DNA of 64,000 nucleotides from Climacium dendroides (taxonomy: Eukaryota > Streptophyta > Bryopsida > Hypnales > Climaciaceae): the NCBI GenBank assembly GCA_950106755.1, contig OX467089.1, positions 24,781,345-24,845,344 on the forward strand, in the 5' to 3' direction. Position numbers and translations under genes: made by a program. How positions within the stretch are numbered: position 1 is the stretch's first letter; each line of letters starts with the position of its first letter. The notes beneath the pieces were generated by a model. The model ran no database searches. It was not told the origin of the DNA and worked only from the letters and a program-made list of their open reading frames with translations. This document shows positions 47,172-59,462 of the stretch, one piece after another.

Positions 47172-50100
47172 TGTATATTTTCAGAAAAATAACAACAGTT
47201 GTTTTTGTTTCCAAGCTCATTGTCACTTCTAGAGCATGGCATTCCTTTGCTTTGGCTACTCATGTCAACAATAAGTTAGCATTCACTTTTCGCTTGTTTA
47301 AGGTTTGTTGACCTTCAATGGACTTTTTTTAGTAAGATACTCTTTCCTTCCCTTTAATCTGTTTAAATAATTTGTAGGAATGTGCTTTCATTCAGAGATC
47401 ACTCAGTAAAGCTCACTGGAGAGATCATTTTGGGTACTACAAGATCCAAACTCTTTTGAGATTAAATTGTTTTCTCATTCAATGTATTAAATAATCTCTT
47501 TCGCAATTATTTACAGTGAAAGGTTCTAAATCACTATTGAAGGGATTGTATCACCTCCATATTCCATTTGAAGACAAGTGTATATAGACCAACGTAATCA
47601 AGTTATACCTACATGCAATGTTTGCTAATTGAAAATCAACCAAGTTGGTTGATTGGAAGAGACGAGTTGTTGTTGGTTTGGGGTTTAGAGATTAGAGGTT
47701 AGTCAATCTCGTCTTTAGGGATCAGGATTTTAGTATCCTCTTTCTTAATGCAATCAAACTGTGATTCTTAACTGCAGGTCTTTCCTAAATGTGTGTAGCT
47801 TCTCCGCAAGTCTACCTTCCGTCTCTTTGGAGCTTGGCGTTGGAAGTTGCGGTGAGCAATGGTTGCACTTTGTAGGAATGTAAAGCAAAAGCAAGAAAAT
47901 GGTGACATCCGCTTTCACGGAGTCTCAAACCAATAGCCAACAATATTTTGCTTTGACTTATGGTAGGCTCTCTAGAATGCTTCTTTGTTATTTTTCTTTA
48001 GTAATTGACTAAGGTTATCTAGATTCTTTGATATAAATTGATCAATCCTATAATATAACATTCTTGGACATTAGAATTTGTACTCCAAAGTACTCTTTAT
48101 TACACCTTGTATTACACTGGCAAATTCCTTATTTTGTGGATAGATTTCTTTTCAGACGTTCTCTTACATTTTCTCCTAGTCATTTGATTCTTCCAGCATC
48201 TTTCCATTATTATCTCCATCAATCTAATAGCTTTAAGTAAGCCTTCACATGATTTCTTTTAAATAGATGGTCTTCTAATGCTTTCAAGAATGTTACAAAT
48301 TTATCCCCAAAGTGCTTGAGCTAAAAACAAATGTTCACTTTTAGAGCTATTGTTGAGTAGATTGTATTGACTTTTAAAACATATTTTATCATTAAAGAAC
48401 ATAGAGTGTAATTTCTTCTTTCTATTTGTGGAGTTTGTTACTATCCTTAAAGCTTTCTAAATAGCTCATTTCAACTCACTAGACATGGCCAGGTTTGGCC
48501 ATTTATGAATTACTACAAACCAAGGCATATCTGATCAGAATGACTATGGAGGTGAATGTTGACTTGGATACCCATTTTGCAAGCGTGAATGTTACTTACT
48601 AAGGAATTTCAATACTTTTTCAAATCTTCTTTAAACTAGAACAGTGGGTATAAAAGTCTTGCTAACATCTGTTGACATCTATCTTGCTAACATCTATTGA
48701 TAGCTAGCAAACAAGAATCGATTTTTGTGATCTAAATTTTGAGAGTTAGAACATGGGAAAATAGTTGGTTAGAACTATAAAATTCTTAGTTTTCCAACAA
48801 GCTATCACTCTATAGGATTGGACCTAGATATGAGCAAGAGATCTCAATAGATAAACTGCTTGTAGGCTTTATTGGCTATGCTGACTCTATGTATAGTCAA
48901 TATTTGTCTTGCACCTTTGTTTTGTTGTTGTGAACTCAATACTTAAGTTTGGAGGCATTTCATAACTCATTAGAAGCTCATACTCAATAGATAAAAACAT
49001 ATAAGTGCAACCATTGATTTTCAAACCAGGGCCTTTTCTACCCACTATTCCGTTTTAAAGAAATCGTCTCCTTATGAAGGTTACATGCTCTACTCACATT
49101 TGTGGAGTACTCATTTGTAATCGTGGTGTAATATACGTTATAATGCGTAGTAGTCTTGTAAATTACTTTCTTTGTTATGATTATTCTCTTTTCAATACTT
49201 TCCAACTTGGTGCCAATAAATTATATACCTAACATATTGGAAAAATGGGTTCCTCATAGACCAGGACATGTCACACTTGCACAGGCGGAAGAAGTTGAGG
49301 GCAAATTGCTACTTGGAGGGGCATGGGATGCTCCGGTAGATGGCATTTTTTTCATCTAGCTTGTTAATTTTGTTGATGGTACGTATGTTCTCCTACTATG
49401 GGATTCTATATTGGCTCCTTGTTGATAAAGATTAATCCAATGTTTTTGGATTGATAATTTTTTTAAAGCTAAGTCAATAGGTATTAGATTCATATGATCC
49501 TCATATGGAGTTAATGTTGGTGACACAAATAGTTGTAAATTTTCTATTTGATTTACTGCCAACAACTCTGAATCTAATAAGGGATATTTTCAATGGAGAT
49601 GTTTCTTGGAACAAACAACAAATTACCTAGCATAAAGGCATATGCATGCTGTTTTTCAAGTCTCAAAAAGTTCTTATTTCCAATGAATGGTCATGAATAT
49701 CTTATTATCTAGCAAAAAAATAGACGAACATGTTAGCACAATATTTATTTTAGGGGCTATCTACTAGAGGAACTTGGCTTTTAGTATTAGTGACCTTGAA
49801 GTATGTCAAGAAAAGAAAGAAGTGGCTATTTTGTACCCCTACCAAGTTTCTTTGGCTCTTTGTTAAAGACTTCTTGAAATTTTTCAAATGTTTGCTTATA
49901 TCTTTGAATGAACTTAGTAGTAAATTCAAGTCATCAAATTGGTCATAAAGGAAGATTGTCTTTTAAAGATTCAAGTACTAGAAATTATTTGGAAGGAAAA
50001 TAAATAGCTCTGAAGTCTAAAGTGCTTTGTTCATCATCCAAATTATGGACTTTAGAGCACTTGGAGTTAAGTAGCAAACCATAGCTTCTCTTCATCTTGT

Positions 50101-50590
50101 CATTATGCCAATACCCTACTAGAGACCTAGTAGCAAAAATCGTAGCCCCCAAGAGGTATTCCAGAATACCTAACTGCATTACAACTTGAAAGGGTTTACA
50201 TTAGAAGCTGCCTTAAATGGTGCTATGATTAGCATGGTTTAATGTGGCTAGATTTTCTAAAAGTACCAAGGGGTCTTCTAGTGTAGTTATTATGAGAAAT
50301 AAGGATATTTTTTAGTGTTAGTAAATCATGTTGCCCATTTCACTTTAATGTCTTTCTATAAAGTAGATTCTATCCAATATTACAGCCCCTAGTTTTTGAT
50401 TTAATTTCCACTTTTCTCAAGTTTGATTTCTTGCCTTTCTTGCCCCTTTCTTGGTATCTCCCTCCTAGCCCTTTGGTAGCCTCTATATGTCAGGATTATG
50501 CTATGACTTCGTTCTATTTCCAAAATTTGTAAGATATATCAAAACGTATGTGTCTCTATATGTGTAGAGGTTCAAAAATTTGTGAACAAA
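47172..50590. other. Spacer without recognised genes
   Basis: Moderately AT-rich. A short direct repeat, CTTGCTAACATCT(G/A)TTGA, occurs at about 48658 and 48686. Small ORFs here lack motifs. Confidence 0.4.
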
Positions 50591-50597
50591 GATCCCT

Positions 50598-50790
50598 ATG
50601 TGGTAGCTAGCCTTGTCATTAAATTTGACATATGTCCTATTGCTATTGTTGTTGGTTCATAGGTTATTATTGCAAACTCAGTTGCAAAGAAATGAAGGAT
50701 TGTAGCTACAGGTGAGATAATTGGTGATTCCTGGCATTTGGAGTGCAGAGCTTGTTTGCATGATGAACCTACTTTATGAAGAAGGCAATA
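50598..50790 (+). pseudogene. Possible remnant of a Transposase_24-associated C-terminal module
   Basis: One plus-strand frame reads I-V-V-G-S, stop, V-I-I-A-N-S, stop, R-I-V-A-T-G-E-I-I-G-D-S-W, recalling the V-x(n)-V-A-x-G-x-I pattern of the last module of the plus-strand gene at 6231-6518. Two stops interrupt it, and the similarity is short and weak. Confidence 0.2.
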
Positions 50791-50799
50791 GTAGCATAT

Positions 50800-53178
50800 T
50801 TTTACAGGTCCAGCTCGTGATCTGCTTGTCTTTAAGGAAAATTCAACCATTGCTGGGCGTTGATAGAAAAATAATAGGATGTGGATGCATTTGATGTACA
50901 TTTTACAAAATTTAATGATCATTCAATGTATATGCAAGCTTAAGGTTACAGAAGGAAGTAGCAATTGTACTTCGATTTTCACCAATATTCTAGTTTTGAG
51001 CTCACATTCAAAAGTAGGCATATAAGATGCTTGACAGTTTGTCAAAGAATCTAGTAAGTTTTCAATGAAGATGCTAAATGAGCTTGTCATTCTTCCCAAT
51101 TTTTGTACTCCAAAAAGGAAGAATGATCTTTCTGTTACCAATTTGCTTGGTACCTTACCTTAGATTGTGTATTCAATCATGTGGTGAGGGACTAGAGTGA
51201 CTAGAAATAATTTTTGGTCAGCGTGTGACAATGACAGTACTCTGTCTGCAAGATGTTGCTTGCCTATGCCTCAAGAGTCAATTATTTCTTGACATCCTTC
51301 AAATATCCTGACGAGTACTACTACTTCAACTCTTTTGCAGGCTATTCCAAATATGTTCATCTATACCTCATAACATCTATCTTAGAATAAGCTTTTATAG
51401 AAACTTTTCCCTAGTGTAGAATTTTGTTTAAATTTGAATCAAAGCTAGACTTAGCAATGTTAAACTTCTAAGAAAATTTTGGGAGGTAAACATGATTTGA
51501 TGCCATCCTACTAGTACTGATATCATTTGCAAATAACTTGAAGGAATAACTTGTTTACAATTGAAATGAAGGAAAGTAATGTGAGATAGTAATGTCACTC
51601 ATGCAAATGTGAGGCGAAGAGGCATGATTGGCAATAAGGTATGTATGTATGTACACTTAGAAGCTATAATATATACTTTTTGAATACAATTCCTATTGTA
51701 ATTATTGGGATCTTTAATTTGAGTTGGAAATTGAAAGATGATTCCAATGCATCATAGCATGTATTTTGAGCACTATATGATGAAGCTATATGTGCTTGAT
51801 TTTAGGTGTTTCCAGAATCGGCAAAATTTCAGAGGATTGTAATGAAGTGTACTTTCAATATTCTCTAATGACACTATCTCAAGGGGACAAATAGGCATTT
51901 GTTAGCAATGGGATGTTTTGAACTCAAAATGTGAACGTAGTCCAATTGGTTATTGTATAGCATGACTGGTTTCAAGGATGTACAGTGAATGTGGATTACA
52001 AAGTGAGGATTGGTCGTAGTTAAATTCATTTTGTTCACTGCACCTACATAGTGTGCATCCGTAACTACATTCTCCATCACAAGTGAATTGATTAGGTAAG
52101 AAGTTAAGTTATGCATTGATGCACATTTCTTTTTCTGCAAGACCAAAGTGCTAGACTGACAACCTCCACTTTCGAGTAGAAGACTTGGATGGTTGTCTGT
52201 GTGCAGGTCGCTTTGGCTTTGGTCCCCGTCTTACCTATTCAGCATCGTGAGCAATAACCCTCTGATAAGTGATGGGAGTTGATGGCAGACTTGACGTGAG
52301 TTGATTAGTGATTTCAACTAGCCATTGGACTTTGCCTTTCTTTTCAATTTTCCTTTTTTTTGTAACACAAACAATACTGAATTTCATTGCATAAGAGTAT
52401 TGTACACTATGCACATTCCTATTTTACCATGTTTTTTGTTCTTTTTTTAAAGCAAATGAACATTTTACCTTGTTTTGATGCTGTGGATCCAGTACTAACT
52501 TGACTAGTAGGTAGTTGCAAAGGGTTAGTAATCAGTTGAAGAGATGGTAAAGCTTGACTACATGAAATAATTCCTTATTTGCATTGTCTTGTTCTGTGTC
52601 AAAGTTAGTGACCAATACCTAGGATGGAGTTATCCAATTTATTTAAGATAAACCAACCTATAACAGGCAAAGTGACTAGTTTGCCTTGTTGACATCATTG
52701 AAAAAAATTTAAGTTCTTTTTTATATATAGACAAATGTGAGAAGTAAATAAAACAATTGAAATTTTTATTTTTTTGACAAAATATGAACTTGTTATGAAT
52801 TTTTGAAGTATATTGTTCAATTGACCCCAAATAGTCACTAGACTACCCCCAAACCACCAAAAAATATATACATAATGGTCATATTACCATCCAAAGCAGT
52901 TACAATGTTTTTTAATATAGCTACACCATTTTTTGAGGTGGCCACAACATGAAGAAATTAAAAATTCATTTCTTGAGAGAAATTTACAATGAAAAGGTAG
53001 AAGCTTCTAAAGTAATCACCATAATTCCACCATCATCACCCAAGGTATTGACCACTAACCAACCTAATGGAGTCTTGAAAACCATACCTACCCGCAAACT
53101 AAAACTCCTCATAACTTTCATCTCATTAAGCAAAATGGAATGATTCAAAGCTTTTCACTTATATATAAAAATAAAAAT
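50800..53178. other. Spacer without recognised genes
   Basis: ORFs at 51874-52146 (-) and 50923-51141 (-) have no recognisable motif. T-rich and A-rich runs are common after 52320. Confidence 0.4.
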
Positions 53179-54455
53179 TTCATTATTTACTAGAAAATGC
53201 ATGTTTGATGACTGCAAAATATGACTGCAATGAGTCAAAAAATCTCAAAATATGACTCATGTCAAAATAATTATACATGATTCAGAACATGACTAGATCC
53301 AGTCATTATCAACAAATTGTATTGGACATTAATCATATTAGCAGTCATATACATTGGGGAGTATAATTAGTCATAATTAGTCATTTTTTGCCAACATGGC
53401 ATATATGTTGATTGTCCTTTGAGGCTTGACATTCTATTGAGTTACCTAGAAAGAAGAAAACAAAGCCTACGTGAAATTTGACTATAATGAGACATATTTT
53501 TGGTTGACATGGAATGTGACTATAATGAATCATATTTTTGGCTGATATGAAATATGACTGCAGTAAGTCATATTTTGGCTGACATGGCATATGACTTTGT
53601 ACAATCATATTTTTTGTTGATGTAGAATATGACTTTGTAAGTTGTAGTCGCTCTAATTTTTTTATTTTTAATTATTTGCCTTCTATAGTATAAAGTAGAC
53701 AATTTGTTGAATAGTTTTACATTTGTGAAGGTTAATAGGCTAATTGTTAGATAGATTTAAAAGGTCTAATGACAAAAGATATGAATAGTGGCCAATCGAC
53801 TTGGAGACTGTTCACAGTAAATAGTTGTTTAGTTGATTAGATATAGCCAAAACAATGCATTTTTATTTATCTCTTTTTCCTCATTTTTTTCTCTCCGATT
53901 TTCTTTAGAAGTCATTGTCTTCATTTTTTTCTTTGAAGTTTTCTTTATAACACTTGATTGTGTTTTTATATTCTTTTTATTAGCTAGTGATTGACTTTAG
54001 ACTTTGTCAATTTGTCAATTGGCAAGTGATTGGATTTATAAATAATAATTTATTAATTCTCTTTCCTAATTCAATACAAAATCCCCTGCAAACAAACTCT
54101 TACTACTATACTATGATAAAAATAACAATTCCAATGGTGTTGTTAATTTTTGGCACAACATAAGTCATATTTTTTATTAATGTGAATATGACACTTGTGA
54201 GTCATATTTTCTGCTAATGTGGAAAATGACTCTCTCAAGTCATATTTTTGAATGATGTGAAATATGAGTCTCGTGAGTTATATTTTTTATTGATGTGAAA
54301 TATAACTTTTTTGAGTCATATTTATGGTTGATGTGATAATTCATGTGAATGTAATTGGTAATTTATAACTGATTGCAATCATGTTTTTAAAAGCACAGTC
54401 ACCTTTTGGCATGCTTAACTATGAGCATTATATGACTAGCTAGTTATATTTTTGT

Positions 54456-54457
<2 letters not shown>

Positions 54458-54538
<81 letters not shown>
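54458..54538. repeat. (AT)n microsatellite, about 40 units
   Basis: 81 bases of uninterrupted AT dinucleotide inside the non-autonomous CACTA element; self-complementary and likely polymorphic. Confidence 0.98.
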
Positions 54539-54539
<1 letters not shown>

Positions 54540-54969
54540 CTTAAGTGATTCTCTCGATGATTGAAAGCCACATGTGTACGGTTTGTGATTAGGGTAATTA
54601 AGGTCCAAAATAGCTTCAATTACAAACTACAATCACAATTTCCATGAATATGACACGTTGCAATTTTACATCAAGATAATTGAATAGTTGAATAAAAGAC
54701 TTTATGTAGTTAAAAACAAATATATATGATTTGAGAAATATATAAGAGACAATCATGCAAGAAAAAAAATGATTTTCTTCAATGACATTTATTAGTCACT
54801 AATACAAAACATATATATCACAATGAATCATTTAGACAAGTCAATAGGGTCTATTTTCCTTACAATAATATGAAAATGGTTCTATTGGGTTGTAAATAAT
54901 CTCCAATGACTTTGTTCCAGCTTTTCATGTTTGCATATATAATTTAAGAAATGAAAGGTTAATTTTTAA

Positions 54970-55376
54970 TTAATGAACAACAAAGCTCAACATTCAAAAA
55001 CTAACAACAACACAAAATACGTTTAAAGTAGGAAGAATAACAATGATAATGGAGTGAAAAAAAAAAAAAAGTGGTAAATGTTAAGAGATAACAAGTAAGA
55101 ATTAAGGTGCAACAAAGAGGTACAACTAAGAGACAGCAAGAAACAATAAAAAACAAGAGTTAAAATGCAACAACAAGAAAACAAAAACTAAGAACTAAAA
55201 GGCAAGAAAAAAAAAGAATTTTGATGCAACAAGAAAAAACAAAAAGCATGAATTAAAGAGCAAGAAGAAGCAAGAGTTAAACTATGAACTAAAGAAAAAC
55301 AAAAAGCAACAACTAAGAAGCAACAAAAAATAAAAGATAAAAAACAACACAAGGCAAGGAAGAAGAGCCCAAAGAA
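54970..55376. repeat. Purine-rich, low-complexity AAC/AAG tract
   Basis: Over about 400 bases the plus strand is built of AACAA, AAGAA, GCAACAA and AACTAA words with almost no pyrimidine runs. It contains a 14-base A run near 55058. Confidence 0.8.
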
Positions 55377-55378
55377 TT

Positions 55379-55584
55379 GGTGGCTAGAGTTTCAAAACTT
55401 TAAAAAGGTGGCGGTTAAGTTTTCAAAATCCTAAAGAAGTAGCAGCTAGGGGTTCAAAATCCTAGAAAGTAGCAACTACGGTTTTAAAATCTTAAAAAAG
55501 TAGTAACTAGGATTTCAACATCCCCCAAAAGTAGTGATTAGGCTTCAAAATCCAAAAAATAGGTGTTTATGATTTTAGAATCTT
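55379..55584. repeat. Degenerate tandem array, about seven units of 28-32 bp
   Basis: Units begin at 55379, 55407, 55439, 55469, 55500, 55531 and 55561 and follow the pattern GTAGCAACTAGGGTTTCAAAATCCTAAAAAA with drift. Confidence 0.75.
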
Positions 55585-55969
55585 AAATAATGGCTTAACT
55601 ATATTTTTTTTAGATTGCCCATATTTTTTGAAGACTATCACAAAAATATGACTAGAAATGTAACTGAACCAAAAATATGACTGGGTACTTTTTTAACAAT
55701 TTCCTTGCCCAAATTTACTTTGAGCTGTCCAAAAAAAATCACTATAGAGATATAATTGCAATATATAACTCAAAAAAAATATGATTGTAAAATATGACTC
55801 CACGTCTCCAAATATGTTCCCTATAGTTTCCTATGAAGTATTTGGCATTCCCAATGGAGGTATACTATACACCTATGAAGTACAAGGTCAAAATATAACT
55901 ACAACTAGTTGCTAGTGATCTTGAGACATATTTTTAGAATCATAAAATACCCATTTTCTAGTAGTGTTC

Positions 55970-56916
55970 GTTCATAGTGAGCTTTGCAAAATCTTTTTGT
56001 TGCCAAAAAAACACAATTTTTATCTTTAGGGGTTAAAGGATTCAACCCTCAATTTCACATAGTTTTTTTGATTTCAAATATTTTAAATCTCTAATAATCT
56101 TTTTATTATTATTTTATTTATAAATAATTTTTAAAATAATTTTTGTAACACTTTCGAACATGTGCTATTGAATTTTTGTTGGTATGAGCTCAAGGAGTAC
56201 ATCAATCACAACATGATGCTTGCCACTATGATCTCCATTTTTCTTCCAAATTTCAAACTATTAATGTAATTTCAAACTATTGTAACTACTATGATTTTCA
56301 CAAATTTTGAAATGTGTGTTTTAACATAGAAAACTACTAACGTGACATGAAGTGTACTTTTATTTATTTAAAGAATTTAAAATTTTAATTTAATTTTTAC
56401 GAATGAAACCGAATTTCTCTGCAAGGATGGATGAAATGTCCTTTTAAGTGTTAAAGTCATCGATCTTGACTTCTTTTTCTGATCACTTCAGATGAACTTA
56501 CTTACATCCGACAGTGCAAGTGGAGACGGAGCATTATGAGACTGACTATTCATATCGTGATAAGTATAACAGTTCCGCGATGCCAGTACCTCTTCGCTAG
56601 CTGGGTGATCCTCTGACTGCTGCATGCCGTGTAAATGCAGGTAGACTCGCATAAACCTCACGTCTCACGAATTTCTTAACCATGCGATTGTAACTGTTCA
56701 GTTCAACATAGGTACTCCCGAGTAATTGATTGATTTTCATCAGGCTATATTCATGTTTTTCAATGTGAGAACTGCACTCCAATCCTCTCTAATGATGCTG
56801 CCTCGAGGTCTTGCACATGCGTTCACAACCTGGCATTTGCAAGTTGGCCCACCAGATGTGTGCACTTCATGATAGATGGGTATAACAACTTACACTGGGA
56901 ATACACTGGGTAATCC
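55970..56916. other. Spacer
   Basis: AT-rich to about 56400, then less so. A minus-strand ORF at 56782-56597 has no recognised motif. Confidence 0.4.
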
Positions 56917-56920
56917 AACT

Positions 56921-57240
56921 ATGGGGAATTTCATTAAAATGGTGATATTCCATGTGCCATTTTCACAGTGTGCCATTCCCATAGTTCAAACCGGGTGGTC
57001 TGAAATCTATGAGGGTCCTAGATTTGTGAACTCTATACCATTATTAAATGTATTAAATTTAGGAAAGATGTAGATTTCAAACCAATCGGTTTAAAAATCT
57101 ATAAATTTCCTAGATTTAAAATATCTAATAATGGTATAGATTTCAAAAATCTAGGATGCTAGTAGAGTTCAGACCGCCCGGTCAGAACTGTGAAAATGCC
57201 AAAGTCACAGAATAATCGTCATTTTAATGAAATTCCCTAT
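56921..57240. mobile_element. MITE family copy B, 320 bp, 4-bp TSD AACT
   Basis: The left end ATGGGGAATTTCATTAAAAT and right end ATTTTAATGAAATTCCCTAT are inverted repeats with one mismatch. AACT stands directly outside both (56917-56920, 57241-57244). The arms match copy A (40657-40837) closely. The middle holds about 140 extra bases with further internal inverted repeats such as TCAAACCGGGTGGTCTGAA against TTCAGACCGCCCGGT. It has no coding capacity. Confidence 0.9.
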
Positions 57241-57244
57241 AACT

Positions 57245-59140
57245 ACTGAGTGTGCCATTAGAGTGTAAACTGGATCTTCTTTTATTATTGTAATTGTGGA
57301 AGCTTTTCTAAGCTTAACACTCTTGAACGGCTTGACTTTGAGCTTGGGCTCACCTCCTCATTCAATGAATAATAGGAGTATCCAAGAATGTAAGCGTTGG
57401 TACTAGACGAGCTACCGCTCTACAAGTGTAGTTACTGCTAACCATTGTGGAGATACAGTGAAAGGGTGGGTACTGAACTCTGTGGTTCTGCTTTTCTAGA
57501 AGAAATCAGCTCAAGAACACAGTTCATCAAGAAGAATAGACAAGAGCGCAATCAATGTTGCAAGAAACGCAGCCCCGGAGAATCCAATTCTGTATGTTCA
57601 CTCGCCTTTGTATCTGAGATTCTGCACGTATATCTGCTCTGCAGGCCTTTCGGAACGATTTATCTCATCACAAGTTGGAGTTCCTTCTCTTCAATTCTTC
57701 GCAAGTGACACCGGAGAAGCCTTGGATCCTCTGTAGTACATTGTATCGGCTATTTCATCGACACTGTCTAGCTAGACAAAGAGCATAAAACAGAATCTTC
57801 ACAGACTCCAAGTAACTCCGAGATCAGATTGAGGTATTTCCTCAAGCCCTATGTGGCTATGTCCAAATGCGTTTGATTCATTATCTGCAAGGTCGGTCTT
57901 TTCACATACTCAGCTTTAGTCAGGAATATATTGTGCTCCGTATAGGTTTGTCGTACTTGCAAAATTATTATGAGGACAGTTACATTACAGCTGTGTTACA
58001 TTACGTTACCCAAGTGTCTGACAGACTTCCTGGCAAGATCTATAGGAGACATTGATTACCTCCTGTTTTCTTTCCAAGTTAGCTTATTACCATAGTGCGT
58101 CATCGAATACAAACAAATATCATTGAGGTTGACGTAAAGGATCACGCATGTTTGGTTTTGAGCTACACATCTCAGATTTGTACTGTTTAATCAGCGGCGA
58201 AAAGCTTTTCTCATTATTCAAATCGTTGAACTGTCTGAAGTTTTTGTGTTACGTGCTGTGAAATTGTGAGGTTTTGCATTTTCAATGAACTCATGACCAT
58301 TGAGGTACCAGTGAGCTTAAGGTAGGGGATACGATTTAAGCGCTTTAGCACATGTTTGAGTCATTTTGGGCGATCCCTTGAGATCCATGGAAGTATCTTT
58401 GCATATAAGAGTCAAATACTTTCAGAACAATTTTTTTTATCATTCTGCACGAATTGCTAACGCAGTTTGAAAGTGGGAGGTTGTAGTCTAAAGCACTAAC
58501 AATCCCATTTCCCATTCAAAGATCAGTGGCCAAAGCCATTTAGCCACGTCATGCACAAAATTCCCTACCAAGTATGAATTGATGAGTTTCTGTTATTAAC
58601 AAGGGTCAGTGTAGTAGACGGGATCACGTCGCCCACCAGTGTTAAAACTGTTAGTACCTTCTTCCTTGGTTTTACTTAATGGAATCTTTCGCCTGGCGCT
58701 TTTTTATGTTATTTTTGAGTTGTGGGGTTTAACAGCAACATTGATAGCTAAGGAACATGGCGCGAGTCTGACCCGAGATCAGGGGTATGTTATATCCATG
58801 CAGAGGTTAATAAGCCTGGAGGCCAGTAATCCCAGAATGGGTTCAGGGTAATTAGCCAAATGTTCATTTTTGGAAGATTTTTTTTGAATTTACACTGAGG
58901 GCATGAAAAAATTAAGTAGGAACCGAGCGAAATTTAGACAGTTTGGGGGTCGCTGCTGGAAGAAAGGATTCAGTACGGAAATCAATGTACGTCTGAACAA
59001 CGGATAAGGTCCATCCGCCGTTCCTTGTCTACAGCTTTGTCGGTTCGTCCTTGAGCACATGCAGTCCAGTGCTCCAGGCGTGTGCTCATGGCGAGCCCGT
59101 TTTGTTTCAACCTTCGCTCAACACAGTTCTTCTCGACAGG
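57245..59140. other. Region upstream of the peroxidase, no gene recognised
   Basis: The base composition is closer to the genic regions than to the spacers, but the ORFs at 57445-57708 and 58639-58851 have no motif. An unrecognised or noncoding gene is possible. Confidence 0.35.
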
Positions 59141-59142
59141 AT

Positions 59143-59150
59143 GCATATAA
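59143..59150 (+). promoter_or_regulatory. Possible TATA element of the peroxidase gene
   Basis: CATATAAT lies about 320 bases before the start codon in a non-AT-rich context. It would imply a leader of about 290 bases; there is no other support. Confidence 0.3.
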
Positions 59151-59462
59151 TGGACCCAAGCGTCGGTGGCAGTGCGTCATCCTCGATATAGCTTCTCTCT
59201 GTACGCCGGCCAGTCCAGAGTTCTGGAGATACTCGTGAATCACGTTTGTTCCATCTAGAGAATCGAGCCTTCTTCTTGGGCAATTCCCTGTACCCTTCGC
59301 TTCAGTAGAGAGAATATATGTCCTGCCTTAACTGTGAAATGTCCTGCTGAGTATCATTCGAATCACTTTGCACATCATTGTTGGCCTTCAAGAGTATGTG
59401 AGCAGCTAGAATTTTGCTTTGGAAAAGAGCGCGTGTGGTGCTTTCAGGAGAACGTTCCAACC

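Larger units (their letters stand above)
53179..55969. mobile_element. Second CACTA-like element, non-autonomous, about 2.8 kb
   Basis: The right end, complemented, is CACTACTAGAAAATGGG and is followed by TTC (55967-55969). The left end shares TACTAGAAAATG (53188-53199) but its outermost bases are ATTATT instead of CAC, with TTC before them (53179-53181). Subterminal ATATGACT/AGTCATAT words recur some dozens of times in both flanks. No coding ORF is present. The degraded left terminus makes the precise border uncertain. Confidence 0.6.

Noticed and set aside
58639..58851. 70-codon hydrophobic ORF upstream of the peroxidase
   Set aside because: No family resemblance or splice context; probably chance.
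59334..59462. N-terminal extension of the peroxidase frame from a GTG
   Set aside because: No ATG upstream; the ATG at 59463 directly begins a signal peptide as expected.
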